A DNA stretch of 64,000 bases, from NCBI RefSeq assembly GCF_028401385.1, contig NZ_JAQOMR010000001.1, positions 1,986,501 to 2,050,500 of the forward strand, read 5' to 3'. Source of the stretch: Marinicella algicola (GTDB lineage: Bacteria > Pseudomonadota > Gammaproteobacteria > Xanthomonadales > Marinicellaceae). This document shows positions 1 to 11,625 of this stretch, piece by piece; position 1 is the first letter of the stretch, and each line of letters starts with the position of its first letter. Made by a program: the position numbers and the translations under genes. Below the pieces are notes generated by a model. The model did not search any database, was not told the DNA's origin, and saw only the letters and a list, made by a program, of their open reading frames with translations.

Positions 1-1110
1 GAGTCGGCGCCGAGGCTTGGTCCGACCGTGCGTTCTTCAACCACGGTCAGCGTGGCCGGCAATGCACCGGCGCGCAGCAGCACAGCAAGGTCATTTGCGC
101 CCTGCACCGTGAAATTGCCGGAGATTTGGCCGGAACCGCCCAGGATCGGCTCGTTGATCACCGGAGCGGACACGATCTGGTCGTCGAGCACGATGGCGAA
201 GGGACGGCCGACATTCTGCTGTGTGGCCTGGGCGAAACGCTGTGCGCCGCGCGAGATCGAAGCGGAAATTGACGACCGGCTCATTGGTGCGCTGGTCAAA
301 GGCGGCCTTCGCGTCGACCAGGTCCTCGCCGGAAATCAACGCGCGCTTCTCGATCACGTAGGGAACCGGCGGATCATCCATCGTATAGAGTATTTCGTCG
401 CCCGCCGGTGGTCTGCCCTCGATTGCATCTCGCGGGTTAACCGACGTATCGACCATGTGGAAGGTCAGCTTCGCGGTTCTGTTTAGCAGAGCCTTGAGGC
501 GCTGCGGGTCGTCAAGACCGGGAACCTGAACGATAATGCGGTCGTCGCCCTGACGCTGGATCAGCGGTTCGGTGGTGCCGAGTTCGTCGACACGGCGGCG
601 GATGACCTCAATCGACTGCTGTACGGCTGAACGCATGCGGTAATCGACACCGGCATCGGAAAGCCAAAGCTGCAGCAGACCATTTCCGTCATCGGAGATG
701 GTCACTTCCTGAAAGGTGCCGCCATTCAGTGTGCCGGCATTGATATATTCCGTAAGCGGCTGGAGCGCCTCTTCGGCGGCGACATACTGGTCGGGGTCGC
801 TGATGCGAACCTGCGCGGTCTGTCCCGAACCGGAAAGGCCGGTGTAGCGCACCTGCGCCTCTCGCAGATCGGCGCGTACGTCATCGACCAGCGTGTTCAT
901 GCGGTCAGTGACGATATCGGTGCGGTCGACCTGGAGCATGATGTAGGACCCGCCCTGAAGGTCGAGCCCCAGGGTGACCTTGCTGTCTGGCATCCATCCC
1001 GGAAGCTTCGCCAGTTGCTGGTCGCTCAAGAGATTGGGCGTAGCGATTACCACTCCCAGCGCCACAACAAGCCAGATGAATATGGTCTTCCAACGGGAAA
1101 AATACAGCAT
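1..1110 (-). CDS. secD: Protein translocase subunit SecD (or SecDF), partial and frame-broken
   Basis: Membrane subunit of the Sec translocon accessory complex, which uses the proton gradient to help pull secreted proteins out of SecYEG. The N-terminus has one membrane segment (about residues 9-27), followed by the large periplasmic region with the typical stretch LGLDLQGGSYIMLQVD. The reading frame is lost near 252-258. Removing one base there restores the family sequence SRGAQRFAQ, and the restored frame runs off the left edge of the window at RTVGPSLGAD. In rhizobia secD is often fused to secF, and the window cannot show whether that is so here. It lies directly downstream of yajC on the same strand, the usual operon. 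The break is more likely a sequence error than a real lesion, since the gene is important for growth. Confidence 0.93.
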
Positions 1111-1275
1111 GGAGGTCTCGGTTCGTCGGTTTTCACGAAGCAGGCGACACCCTTCGGGTATCGCCCTACATGTTTGTCAGCCAATCAACCGGGACGGTCG
1201 GTTCCGGTTGCGCGTATAACAGTTAGACCGGCCAATATCGCCTTTTCAGGGCGAAACAGGCCGGCGGCACTGGCT

Positions 1276-1635
1276 TCAGCTCTTCGGCTTGGCGTCCTCG
1301 GTCTTGACCGGCTCGCCCTTGACGCGAACATCGGACACATGGCTGCGCATGGCCCGGATGCGGACGCCTTCGGCAATCTCGACTTCCAGTTCGCTGTCGT
1401 CGATCACCTTTGTGACCTTGCCGACGATACCGCCGCCTGTGACCACCTGGTCGCCACGACGAATGGCGGAAAGCGTTTCCTGGCGCTTCTTGGCCTGGCG
1501 GCGCTGCGGACGGATCAACAGGAAGTACCAGATCGCCATCAGCGGCACGAACAGGAAGATCATCTCGAGACCCGATCCCATCGCGCCTGAACCGCCCGCT
1601 GCCTGGGCGTAAGCCGTGCTAAACATGTCGTACAA
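1276..1635 (-). CDS. yajC: Sec translocon accessory protein YajC
   Basis: Small single-span inner-membrane protein that binds SecDF. The 119-residue product starts MYDMFSTAYAQ. An internal start at the fourth residue (MFSTAYAQ) fits the usual YajC N-terminus better and is equally possible. One hydrophobic helix (EMIFLFVPLMAIWYFLLI) is followed by the hallmark RPQRRQAKKRQ and a small soluble domain with VVTGGGIVGKV. The gene is intact and sits 165 bases upstream of secD, so the two are probably co-transcribed. It is divergent from the ATPase gene that begins at 1845. Confidence 0.95.
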   Translation of the reverse strand: MYDMFSTAYAQAAGGSGAMGSGLEMIFLFVPLMAIWYFLLIRPQRRQAKKRQETLSAIRRGDQVVTGGGIVGKVTKVIDDSELEVEIAEGVRIRAMRSHVSDVRVKGEPVKTEDAKPKS

Positions 1636-1844
1636 AACTCCTCAAAGCATAAACGAGGCCTAAGCCCCTCGGATGTGTCGCCGGTATATAGTCGGAGGCC
1701 AGTTCAATGCAACAATAGCCGCAAAAACAAGGGGTCTTTTTGGGGGAAGCGATCATTTTACCATCATTTCGACCTTGCAACGGCAACAAAAAGCGAAAAG
1801 CTGTGGTTCGAACCGCCTGCTTATCGAATTCACGGGAGTGCAAA

Positions 1845-2713
1845 TTGGGCAAGAAATCCACAGAGGCGCTGATCGCCGAAGTCAAACGACTGGCCGACGC
1901 GCTGGAGCGCATGGGGCCGGCGCCGTCGCGCAAGAACGATCTCGATGCAGCGGACTGTTTTGTCTGGAAGCCGGAGGAGCGCTATCTCTCGCCCGTCGAC
2001 ACCCCAAGCCGTGTGGACCTCTCGCTGATCCGCGGGGTCGACCATGTGCGCGACATTCTCCATGAAAACACGCTGCGTTTTGCTGAGGGCTTTCCTGCAA
2101 ACAATGCGCTTTTATGGGGCGCGCGTGGCATGGGAAATCGTCACTGGTCAAGGCGATCCATGCCGGGATCGCGGAGAACCCGGCCCTCAAGCTGAAACTG
2201 GTGGAGCTTTATCGTGAAGACATCAGCTCGCTTGGCGATCTTCTCGATATCCTCAAGACCTCACAGTACCGGTTCCTGCTGTTCACCGACGATCTGTCCT
2301 TCGATCACGACGATGCCGCCTACAAATCACTGAAGGCGGCGCTGGACGGCGGCGTCGAGGGCCGGCCGGAAAATGTGCTGCTCTATGCGACATCAAACCG
2401 CCGCCACCTGATGCCGCGCGACATGATCGAAAACGAGCGCTCGACCGCCATCAACCCGTCCGAAGCGACCGAGGAAAAGGTCTCGCTGTCAGACCGCTTC
2501 GGCCTCTGGCTCGGCTTCCACAAATGCAGCCAGGACGACTATCTCGCCATGATCGACGGCTATGCGGCCCATTTCGAACTGGATGGGGAGAAGGAAAAGC
2601 TGCATGCCGAGGCTCTGACATGGGCCACTACACGTGGCGGCCGCTCAGGCCGCGTCGCATGGCAATTCGTTCAGGACATCGCCGGGCGTCAGCGCAAACA
2701 CCTGAAACTGTGA
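1845..2713 (+). CDS. DUF815-family AAA ATPase, frame-broken in the P-loop
   Basis: Predicted soluble P-loop ATPase of the DUF815 family, whose cellular role is not established. I place the start at TTG 1845, because a GGGAG ribosome-binding site lies at 1834-1838 and the family sequence begins MGKKSTEAL right there. The Walker A motif (WGARGMGKSSLVKA) is split by a one-base loss near 2131-2137 in a GGGAAA run. Walker B-like FLLFTDDLSF and sensor-like YATSNRRHL follow. With the base restored the protein has about 289 residues, normal for the family. The gene converges on the LysM/M23 gene and is divergent from yajC, a common rhizobial arrangement. It is probably functional. Confidence 0.88.
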
Positions 2714-2749
2714 GGTGGGCAGGTCAACCAAGCCTGCCCGGATCTCTGC

Positions 2750-4273
2750 TCAGCCATTGAGATAAGGCATCGGGTCGACGGCCTTGGTGTTATCGCGAAC
2801 CTCGAAATGCACCATCGGCCGTGTCGCCTTGCCGGTCATGCCCGATGTGGCAATCGTCTGGCCGCGCTGAATGCTGTCGCCACGCTTGACCTTGAGTTCC
2901 TCCGCATAGCCGTAGACGGTCACACGGCCATCGTCATGGCGGATAAGGATGGCATTGCCGTAATCAGAAAGCCCGTCATCGGCATAGACCACGACACCGT
3001 TTTCAGCGGCCTTGATCGGCGTGCCCTGCGGCACTGAAATATCGATGCCTTCGCTGATTTCGTCGCCATAAGGCTGGCCGAAGCCAACAACGACCGCACC
3101 GCTGACCGGCCAACGATAGGCCGCAATGCCGGTGCCTTCGGGCACGACCTCGCCTGCATCGCTGCGCACGGCCACTTCCTCGACGACGACTTCCTTTTCC
3201 ACCGCCGGCGGCTGATAGGGCTTCGGGCTGTCCGAGGCCGCTGTCTGCTGTTGCGGCGCCTGCTGCTGGCCGACCTGAACCGGCGTCACAGGCTGCGCCG
3301 GCGACGCACCGGCGACCGGAACCTGCAACTTTTGACCGATCCGGATGTTCGAAGATGTCAGTCCATTGGCAGCTTTGAGCGAGATCAACTGTCACGCCAC
3401 TCGCCTTGGCGATTGTGTAGAGGCTGTCTCCGCTCTTGACGGTATAGACGTTACCACCAGACGGCGACCGGTCGTCGCTGCTTTGACCGGCAGCGGAAGA
3501 CGCGGTGCTGCTGCCAGTGGTACCGACATTCTGTCGATCGCGGCTGCTCGGCGTGCTCGGCAGGACCGCAACACGCTGATCGGGCGTACCAGCCGGGGCC
3601 GGGGCCGGGGCTGAGGGCGGAAGCCCCTGAGCCCGGGCCGTGGCCTTTGCTGCCGAGGACTGGCTCGAAACCAGCGGCACGATCAGGACCTGGCCGGGAC
3701 GCACCTGGGAGGCGCTCGTCAGCCCGTTAAGCCTCAGAATATCCTGTTCCGACGCGCCATTGCGCGCAGCAAAGGCGGAAAGGATCTGTCCGAGCGCATC
3801 ATCACACGCTGGGTTGCAACATCCTGGGTGCGTGACGGCAAGTTGCTCGGCGCGCCGACCGAAGTCTGCTGCTGGCTGTATGTTGCCGACGGATTAACAG
3901 GCTGGGATACTGCCGCGATCTGGACGGGCGCCGCCGGCGACGGCAGGCTGCCGTTCTGCACGGCGACGGGTGTCGTCGCCATGCGCGCACCTGAACCGGC
4001 TGTTGTTGCGGTATTGATCGGCTGGCGACTGACGACAGCCGAACCGGCATTCTGCGAAGGCAGTGTCTGATAGCCTCCGCTTCCGACATTTTCCGGCGGC
4101 ACCATCTGCTGGTACTGCGGAACACCGGCAACCGATCCTGTCGTCATTGTATCGGGGCTGTTGCCGAGCCGTGCGCTCTGCGAACTGCAGCTTGCGGCCA
4201 TCACCGCCAACGCCGAAACAAACAGAATTCGTTGTGTTGCCTTGCCGCCTTCCGGCACACCTGAAATACGCAT
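2750..4273 (-). CDS. LysM/M23 peptidase lipoprotein (NlpD/EnvC-like), two frame breaks
   Basis: Envelope protein that binds peptidoglycan and probably activates amidases or cleaves cross-links during division. The N-terminus carries a signal peptide with a lipobox-like end (AVMAASCSS). Two LysM domains follow: one around LRLNGLTSASQVRPGQVLIV and one starting YTVKSGDSLYTIAKASG. The C-terminal M23 domain shows VSGAVVVGFGQPYG, GIDISVPQGTPIKA and MVHFEVRDN. The first zinc ligand of active LytM enzymes is normally H in HxGxD, but here the site reads SEGIDIS, so the domain may be catalytically dead like NlpD and EnvC. One break lies near 3800-3812. The other is a one-base gain at 3380-3386. It sits immediately downstream of pcm on the same strand, as in enteric pcm-nlpD. 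Confidence 0.88.
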
Positions 4274-4441
4274 GAACCGACCCTGTACGCTTGAACTCTT
4301 TACTGCACCGTTTTTAACCCTATCAGAGTTACCGTGCGGTTAAGGGCCGGGCAGCAATGCCGAAAATCAGTTCAACGGGGGTCGATGAAACGCGATCCAG
4401 ACGGGCGTTTTCCTTTATGCGCACGGGTATCGCGCCCCACA

Positions 4442-5098
4442 TTACAGCGCTTTCGAAAGACCGCGCTCCACAGCCAGATAAGGCACCTCAAACAGGTCCT
4501 GCCGTTCAAATCGGCTACCGATTCGCGTCATCCGCACCATCAGCGGCGGTGCGCCTTCGCGGATCAACGGCGCCATGATGACACCGTTGGACACCAACTG
4601 CTCGACCCGGGCACGCGGAATTTCCGGCAGAGCCACCGTATAAAAGATCCGGTCGAAAGTCCCCTCCCCGCTTAACCCTTCGCGCCCGTCGGCCTGGCGT
4701 ACAACCACGCTCTTGAGCGCCAGATCGGCCATACGCTTGCGGGCAAGGTCAGCAAGGGTGCGGTAGCGCTCCACCGTGAGCACACGCTCGGCAATCCGCC
4801 CCATGATCGCGGCCGTGTAGCCGGAACCGGTCCCGACCTCAAGAACACGCTGTCCGGGTTTGACCTTCAGGATATCGATCAGACGGATGGCAAGATCAGC
4901 GCCCTCCATGAAGGTGCCGCACTCGATCGGGATAGACCGGCCGGAATAGGCATAGGGCGACATATGGGAGGGTGTGAAACCTGAGCGCGGTGTCGCCTCA
5001 ACAGCCGACAGAAGATCGAGATTGGTGACACCGCTCGCCCTTAACCGCATCACCAGCGCGGCAAACCCCTCACGTTCCTGAAGCTTCGTCGCCACCAT
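4442..5098 (-). CDS. pcm: Protein-L-isoaspartate O-methyltransferase
   Basis: Repairs aged proteins by methylating isoaspartyl residues with S-adenosylmethionine. The 218-residue product is intact. The SAM-binding motif LEVGTGSGYTAA lies near residue 85, and the family stretch GRSIPIECGTFM precedes it. The C-terminal half has the usual FDRIFYTVALPEIP and GVIMAPLI segments. The gene starts 13 bases after the end of surE and precedes the LysM/M23 gene. This surE-pcm-nlpD order is widely conserved, so co-transcription from serS or surE is likely. Confidence 0.95.
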   Translation of the reverse strand: MVATKLQEREGFAALVMRLRASGVTNLDLLSAVEATPRSGFTPSHMSPYAYSGRSIPIECGTFMEGADLAIRLIDILKVKPGQRVLEVGTGSGYTAAIMGRIAERVLTVERYRTLADLARKRMADLALKSVVVRQADGREGLSGEGTFDRIFYTVALPEIPRARVEQLVSNGVIMAPLIREGAPPLMVRMTRIGSRFERQDLFEVPYLAVERGLSKAL

Positions 5099-5111
5099 AT
5101 GTCCTCGTCAT

Positions 5112-5866
5112 TCACGCAAGCGCTTCGGCGATCCTGTCGCGAACCACATGATCGGTCAAGTCGAGCTTCAAGGGGTGACCGACACATGGTTCTGGCCAAC
5201 AGCATTCAGGTCGCTGTCCTGCGCAAAAGTGCTCAGCCGCTCGCGGAACGTCAGCCAGTAGTAAGGCAAACCGCGGCCATCGGTGCGCTTTTCAACAGAA
5301 AGCCCGGATTCGAGCTTACCCTGCTCGGTAACCCGCACACCCTTGACCTCGTCGGGTGCACAGCAAGGGAAATTAACGTTGAAAAACGTGCCTTCCGGCA
5401 ATTCCAGCGGCAAAAGCTTGCGAGATCAGCGGCAGCGTGTGGTGTTCGGCCACTTCCCAGGGAAATACCGGCCGTTGTCATAGCGTCCGGACTGGCTGAT
5501 CGCAATCGAGCGTACGCCCTGAAGCGTTCCCTCGATTGCGGCGGCGATCGTGCCGGAATAGGTGACATCATCAGCCATGTTTGCGCCGGAATTGATACCC
5601 GAGAGGATAAGGTCCGGGGCTTCCGGCAGCACCTCGCGTATTGCCATGATGACGCAATCGGTCGGCGTGCCACGCAGGGCAAACTGTTTTTCGCCCGTCT
5701 GGCGGAGACGAAGCGGCTCAGAAAGCGTCAGCGAGTGGGCAAGGCCACTCTGGTCGGTTTCCGGCGCGACGGTCCAGACATCGTCGGAAAGCTCGGCCGC
5801 GATCTTCTGGAGCACGGCAAGTCCCGGCCCGTGAATGCCGTCGTCATTAGTCAGCAGAATACGCAT
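5112..5866 (-). CDS. surE: 5'-nucleotidase SurE, three frame breaks
   Basis: Metal-dependent nucleoside monophosphatase of stationary-phase survival. The metal site [14 protein letters not shown] is at the very N-terminus, and the second conserved block [18 protein letters not shown] follows. Three single-base errors split it: a missing C near 5459-5465 (FPWEVAEHH becomes readable when restored), an extra base at 5421-5427, and a missing C at the run 5172-5175. The last repair extends the protein to RIAEALA and a stop at 5112. The repaired length is about 252 residues, normal for SurE. It lies between serS and pcm on the same strand. Confidence 0.92.
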
Positions 5867-5875
5867 GGTCGTCGC

Positions 5876-7160
<1,285 letters not shown>

Positions 7161-7266
7161 CGTTCCTGCTTTCCCATGAAGAAAAAGGCCGCTGACGCTT
7201 GAACGTCAGCGGCCCTCTTGTGCCCAACTCATATGAAAAGCGCAAGCCACGCTTTGATGATATCGG

Positions 7267-8103
7267 CTAAACCTCGTCTTCGGAGGACTTTGTCTCTTCG
7301 TCGTCTTTGGTCTCGTCTTCGGCCTCATCCTTGCGCCGGCGCTCGACCAGCTTGGCGGCATAGATCGCGACCTCGTAGAGAAGCACGGTCGGCAATGCCA
7401 GTCCCAGTTGGGACAGCGGATCGGGCGGGGTCAGAACGGCAGCGATGATGAAGGCGATGACGATGGCGAACTTGCGCTGCTTGGCAAGCCAGGCCGCAGT
7501 GACAAGCCCTGCCCGAGACAGAAGCGTGGTAACCACCGGCAGCTGGAACACCAGCCCGAAAGCCAGCACCAGAGACATGATCAGGCTCAGATATTCCGAG
7601 ACCTTGGGCAGCAGCGAAATTGCCACCTCGCCGCCCTCGGGTGCCTGCTGCATGCCGAGGAAGAACATCATCACGACGGGAATCAGGAAGAAATAGACGA
7701 TTGCGCCGCCAGTCACGAACAGGATCGGAGATGCCACAAGGAAAGGCAGAAAAGCCGACCTTTCGTTCCTGTAAAGCCCGGGTGCGACAAAGCTATAGAC
7801 CTGGAAGGCGATGACAGGGAAGGCCAGAAGCAGGCCGCCGAACAGCGAGATCTTGATCTGGGTGAAGAAGAATTCCTGCGGGGCCGTGTAGATCAGCTGC
7901 ATTTTGTCCGGGTCGAGACCCGACCAGATGACCGCCCATTTATAGGGAAGCACCAGAAGGTTGAACAGGTCCTTCGCGAAAGCGAAACAGAGCAGAAAAC
8001 CGGCGAAAAAGGCAGCCAGCGACCAAACCAGCCTTTTGCGCAGTTCAATCAGGTGCTCGACAAGCGGCTGCGGCTTGTCACTGATATCGTTTTCGACGCT
8101 CAT
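7267..8103 (-). CDS. tatC: Sec-independent translocase TatC
   Basis: Polytopic core of the twin-arginine translocase; it recognises the RR signal peptide together with TatB. The 278-residue protein is intact, with six predicted membrane helices. The conserved N-terminal LVEHLIELRKRL, the periplasmic loop SFVAPGLYRNER and LTPPDPLSQ are all clear. The C-terminus is a long charged, acidic/lysine tail. The start overlaps the stop of tatB by four bases (ATGA), which suggests translational coupling in a tatABC operon. A substrate is visible in this window: the TRAP binding protein at 58673-59718 has a twin-arginine leader. Confidence 0.97.
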   Translation of the reverse strand: MSVENDISDKPQPLVEHLIELRKRLVWSLAAFFAGFLLCFAFAKDLFNLLVLPYKWAVIWSGLDPDKMQLIYTAPQEFFFTQIKISLFGGLLLAFPVIAFQVYSFVAPGLYRNERSAFLPFLVASPILFVTGGAIVYFFLIPVVMMFFLGMQQAPEGGEVAISLLPKVSEYLSLIMSLVLAFGLVFQLPVVTTLLSRAGLVTAAWLAKQRKFAIVIAFIIAAVLTPPDPLSQLGLALPTVLLYEVAIYAAKLVERRRKDEAEDETKDDEETKSSEDEV

Positions 8104-8659
8104 CGGTCGTTCCTCCGTCCGCCGGAGCGTCCCTTGGTGCCCTTCGTCGGACGCGATGTTCCCCTGTAGCCGGGACGGCGGCTGATCAGCCCGTCATCCT
8201 GCCGCTTGGATACAAGCTCAGCAGAGGGCTCTTCTTCCTTGCGGACGGCCTTCTGGAAGACGTTTTCCGGCGTAAAGGCCGGCTGGTTGCCGGGCGTCGG
8301 ATAGGAGGACTTGGGCAGATCCGGCTTGTCGGTCTTCGTTTTCGGCTTGTTTTCCAGCGCAGTCGCGTTTTTCAGATCGGACTGGAGATCGCGCGCTGTA
8401 TCGCGCAGAGGATTGACGGCATCACGCAACTGGTTGGCGGGATTGAGCTTCCTCACATCCCGTATGGCGGAGGAAACGTCCTCCATATCCGCCTCTTTCA
8501 ACGCGTCATCCATCTGAGAACGGAAATCGGAAGCCATGCGCCGCATCTTGGTCATGGTCTTGCCGAAGGTTCTCAGGACATGCGGAAGCTCCTCGGGCCG
8601 ACGACGACGACCAAAACGATCGCCACGACCAGAAGCTCCGTCCAGCCAATATCAAGCAT
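8100..8659 (-). CDS. tatB: Sec-independent translocase TatB, one frame break
   Basis: Single-span partner of TatC. The true start is ATG at 8659 (MLDIGWTELLVVAIV), giving the typical helix and then VVGPKELPHVLRTFGK. A missing A near 8591-8596 (CCGAGGAG for CCGAAGGAG) breaks the frame right after the VGP motif, so only the C-terminal 151 residues remain as one long open stretch. The cytoplasmic part has an amphipathic helix followed by a basic, disordered tail ending in GRSGGRRNDR. The length of about 186 residues is normal for rhizobia. The gene lies between tatA and tatC. Confidence 0.94.
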
Positions 8660-8703
8660 TCACATTCTCCTGCAGGCAGCCCTGACGGCCGCCCGGCGCC
8701 GTG

Positions 8704-8913
8704 TCAGCCCTGCTTGGTCTTTTCGTCTGCCCTGTGCTCGACGGTTTTGTCGTCCGTGTCAGCCGGCTTTTCGTCCTCGTCGGAAATGCCCTTTTTGAAG
8801 CTCTTGATGCCCTTTGCGACATCGCCCATCAATTCGGGGATCTTGCCACGGCCGAACAGCAAGACGACAATCGCAAGAATGATCAGCAACTGCCAGATAC
8901 CGAGATTACCCAT
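8704..8913 (-). CDS. tatA: Sec-independent translocase TatA
   Basis: Pore-forming small subunit of the Tat system. The 69-residue protein has one membrane helix ([16 protein letters not shown]), the hinge motif [12 protein letters not shown], an amphipathic helix with KGIKSFKKG and an acidic/lysine tail. It is intact. It is the first gene of the tatABC operon, with 44 bases to tatB. The next gene upstream is the ABC ATPase, 48 bases away on the same strand. Confidence 0.97.
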   Translation of the reverse strand: MGNLGIWQLLIILAIVVLLFGRGKIPELMGDVAKGIKSFKKGISDEDEKPADTDDKTVEHRADEKTKQG

Positions 8914-8961
8914 GGCCTATTCTCCTGTTACCACTTTGTCTCAGGTGTAGGATGTTTGTGG

Positions 8962-10039
8962 TTATTTTTCAAACATCAAAATCGCGTCATCGGCAACAAT
9001 CAGGAAAACCCGGCTTATACCTTCGGCCAGCACGCCCGCGCCGACGCTGGCCTGAACCACCTCACCACCGGCCTCCAGCTTCAGCGTCAAATGCTCCGAA
9101 GTCCCGAGATAGCGGCGATCCAGTACCGTTGCGGCCACAGATTCCGGCTGCTCTGCGGTGGCGACACGAATGTCGCTGAAACGCACCGCAAGTGCGACGT
9201 CGCCGTCCTTCATTTTTTCCGGAGTACGGCGTACACCAAAAGGTGTAGCGACACTTCCGTCGTGGGCGACAGTCTCGAACCTGTTAATCTCGGAAAAGAA
9301 AGACGCTGCGAACACGCTGTTCGGCCGGGTAAAAGATCGCGTGCGCTGCCCGCCTGCACCAGCGTTCCGTCTTTCAGAAGCGCAATCTGGTCTGCCATAC
9401 CCATCGCCTCTTCCGGATCATGGGTCACGATCACGACCGTCGCGCCGGTTTCGCGCAGGACCGCGAGCGTGTCCGCCCGCACCTGATCTTTCAGGCGCAG
9501 ATCGAGGCCGGAAAACGGCTCGTCCATCAACAGCACTGAAGGCCGGGGCGCCACCGCGCGAGCAAGAGCAACGCGCTGCTGCTCACCACCTGAGAGCATA
9601 TGCGGATATTTACCCTCGTATCCGGCGAGGCCAACACGCGCCAGCGCTTCAGCTGCAGCGGCCTGCCGCGCCGGCTTGGGAAAATTGGTGAGCCCGAAGG
9701 CGACATTCGCTGCAACCGTCATGTGCGGAAAAAGCGCGAAGTCCTGAAACATCAGGCCAATACCGCGCCGCTCGGGCTCCAGAAAGGTAGAAGGACCGCT
9801 AACCTCGATATCATTGATCAGCAACCGCCGCCGCGCGGCACTTCAAGGCCCGCTGCAATTCTCAAAAGTGTGCTTTTGCCAGAGCCGGAAGGCCCAAGCA
9901 GACAAAGGACCCTGCCGGGATAAGCCGTCAGCGAAACATCGCGCACAATGTCACGGCTACCGTAACCATGGCGGATATTTTCGAAACGCAAACGAGCGGC
10001 AGTGCCGCTTAAGCCCAGATTGCGCGCCGCAAGGTTCAT
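8962..10039 (-). CDS. ABC transporter ATP-binding protein, FbpC/AfuC-like, two frame breaks
   Basis: ATPase subunit resembling those of ferric iron or spermidine/putrescine importers. Walker A is [10 protein letters not shown], the signature is [14 protein letters not shown], Walker B is [11 protein letters not shown] and the switch is [13 protein letters not shown]-terminal regulatory region with TOBE-like character ([19 protein letters not shown]) follows. One break lies at 9821-9835 and a second in the run 9331-9334; both look like one-base losses. No permease or binding protein is nearby, so it is an orphan ATPase here, and its substrate cannot be told. It lies between scpB and tatA on the same strand. 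Confidence 0.85.
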
Positions 10040-10089
10040 CGTCGCTCCAGCTTCTCGTCGCCCGGCCCAGTCCGGACGTTATCTAGAGC

Positions 10090-10796
10090 TTATTCATCAT
10101 GTTTGCCGCCCGGTGTCAAAAGGCCGAGATCCTCCAGGTCCGCAGCATCAAGCGGATCCTCGTCATCGGCAAGGTCTTCATCGTCGTTGAGCGGCAGCGG
10201 GATCTGAAAACCGGGCGGAATTCGTCCGGAGAGAAGCCCGGCGCCGCGAAGCTCTTCCAATCCCGGCAGATCGCGGATGTCCTCAAGGCCGAAATGATCA
10301 AGAAAGGCGCGGGTCGTGCCCATCGTCACCGGCCTGCCGGGCGTACGCCGGCGGCCGCGAAAGCGTACAAAGCCTGCTTCCATCAGCACATCCAGCGTCC
10401 CCTGGAGGTCTGAACACCGCGAATTTCCTCGATCTCCGCACGCGTCACCGGCTGGTGATAGGCAATGATCGACAGCACTTCCAGCGCGGCGCGGGTCAGT
10501 TTGCGGGCCTCCCGCTCGCCGCGATGAATCACGAAGGATAGATCAGGCGCGGTGCGGAAAGCCCAGTGATCCTCGACGCGCACCAGATTGACGCCCCGGT
10601 TGGCGTAGAATTCCTTCAGGTTTTCCATGACCGCAACGACATTGATGCCGTCAGGAATCCGCTCGCGGATATAGGCCTCGCTCACCGGTTCGGCCGACGC
10701 AAACACTAGCGCCTCGGCGATACGCTCGGCTTCCAGCAGAAGTTCCGGACTTTCTGCCGCCGCCGCTTCCGTGTTTTTAGCCTCGTCCTCGCTCAT
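10090..10796 (-). CDS. scpB: Segregation and condensation protein ScpB, one frame break
   Basis: Winged-helix partner of the kleisin ScpA in the bacterial SMC condensin. The start ATG at 10796 overlaps the stop of scpA by four bases. Recognisable segments are [14 protein letters not shown] and the helix-turn-helix [20 protein letters not shown]. The frame breaks at the G run 10399-10402 in ACCTCCAGGGG; restoring one G gives the expected [20 protein letters not shown]. The C-terminal tail is acidic. Length is about 235 residues after repair. Confidence 0.94.
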
Positions 10797-11622
10797 TCGG
10801 CCGCTTTCCCGGGAATGGCGACCGGCTGCGGCAATCGGCCGCTGCCGCGCCGCATCTGGATCGGAGAAAACGCTTCGTCCTGGCGCAGGTCCAGCTGTCC
10901 CTCGCGCACGAGTTCCAGCGACGCGGCAAATGTGCTGGCAATTGCCGTGCGCATTTCCTCCGGACGGGAAAGATAGCGCAGCAGATAGCGATCCAGAGAT
11001 GTCCATTCCGCAATCTCGCCGATCATCTCCTGCAGCAGTTCACGGGCATCGCTCAGCGACCAGACAAGGCGTTTTTCAATCGTCACTTCACTGACGGCCT
11101 GCCGCTGCCGAAGATTGGCGTAGGCGTCGAGAAGTTCATAAAGCGTGGCCTTGAAGGCCGAGCCGGTCTCGTCTGGAATATGTTCCGGTGCGCCGCGCTG
11201 GAATATATCGCGGCCAAGCCGGTTGCGGTTCACGATCTTGGCGGCAGCATCGCGCATGGCTTCCAGCCGTTTCAGCCTGTGAGCAAGCGTTGCCGCCAGA
11301 TCTTCGCCCGAGGGTTCCTCATCGCTGGCACGGCGCGGGATCAAAAGCCGGGATTTGAGATAGGCAAGCCAGGCGGCCATGACGAGATAGTCGGCGGCGA
11401 GTTCAATACGGATACGCCGGGCACGCTCGATGAATTCGAGATACTGCTCCGCCAGCGCCAGCACCGAGATGCGCGCCAGATCGACCTTTGTGTACGGGCC
11501 AGATGCAGCAGCAAATCAAGCGGGCCTTCAAACCCACCGACATCAATCACAAAAACGGCGTCGTCAGCAGCACCAACCTCGACCGTTCCGTTCGGATCTT
11601 CGGGGAAGAAATTTTCCTGCAT
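10793..11622 (-). CDS. scpA: Segregation and condensation protein ScpA (kleisin), one frame break
   Basis: Kleisin subunit that bridges the SMC heads. The N-terminal kleisin motif [17 protein letters not shown] is followed by a one-base loss at the A run 11487-11489. The repaired frame continues [20 protein letters not shown]. The C-terminal winged-helix part includes [20 protein letters not shown]. Repaired length is about 277 residues, normal for the family. It begins only three bases after nagZ ends and overlaps scpB, so nagZ-scpA-scpB are probably one transcript, as is common in Rhizobiales. Confidence 0.94.
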
Positions 11623-11625
11623 GCC

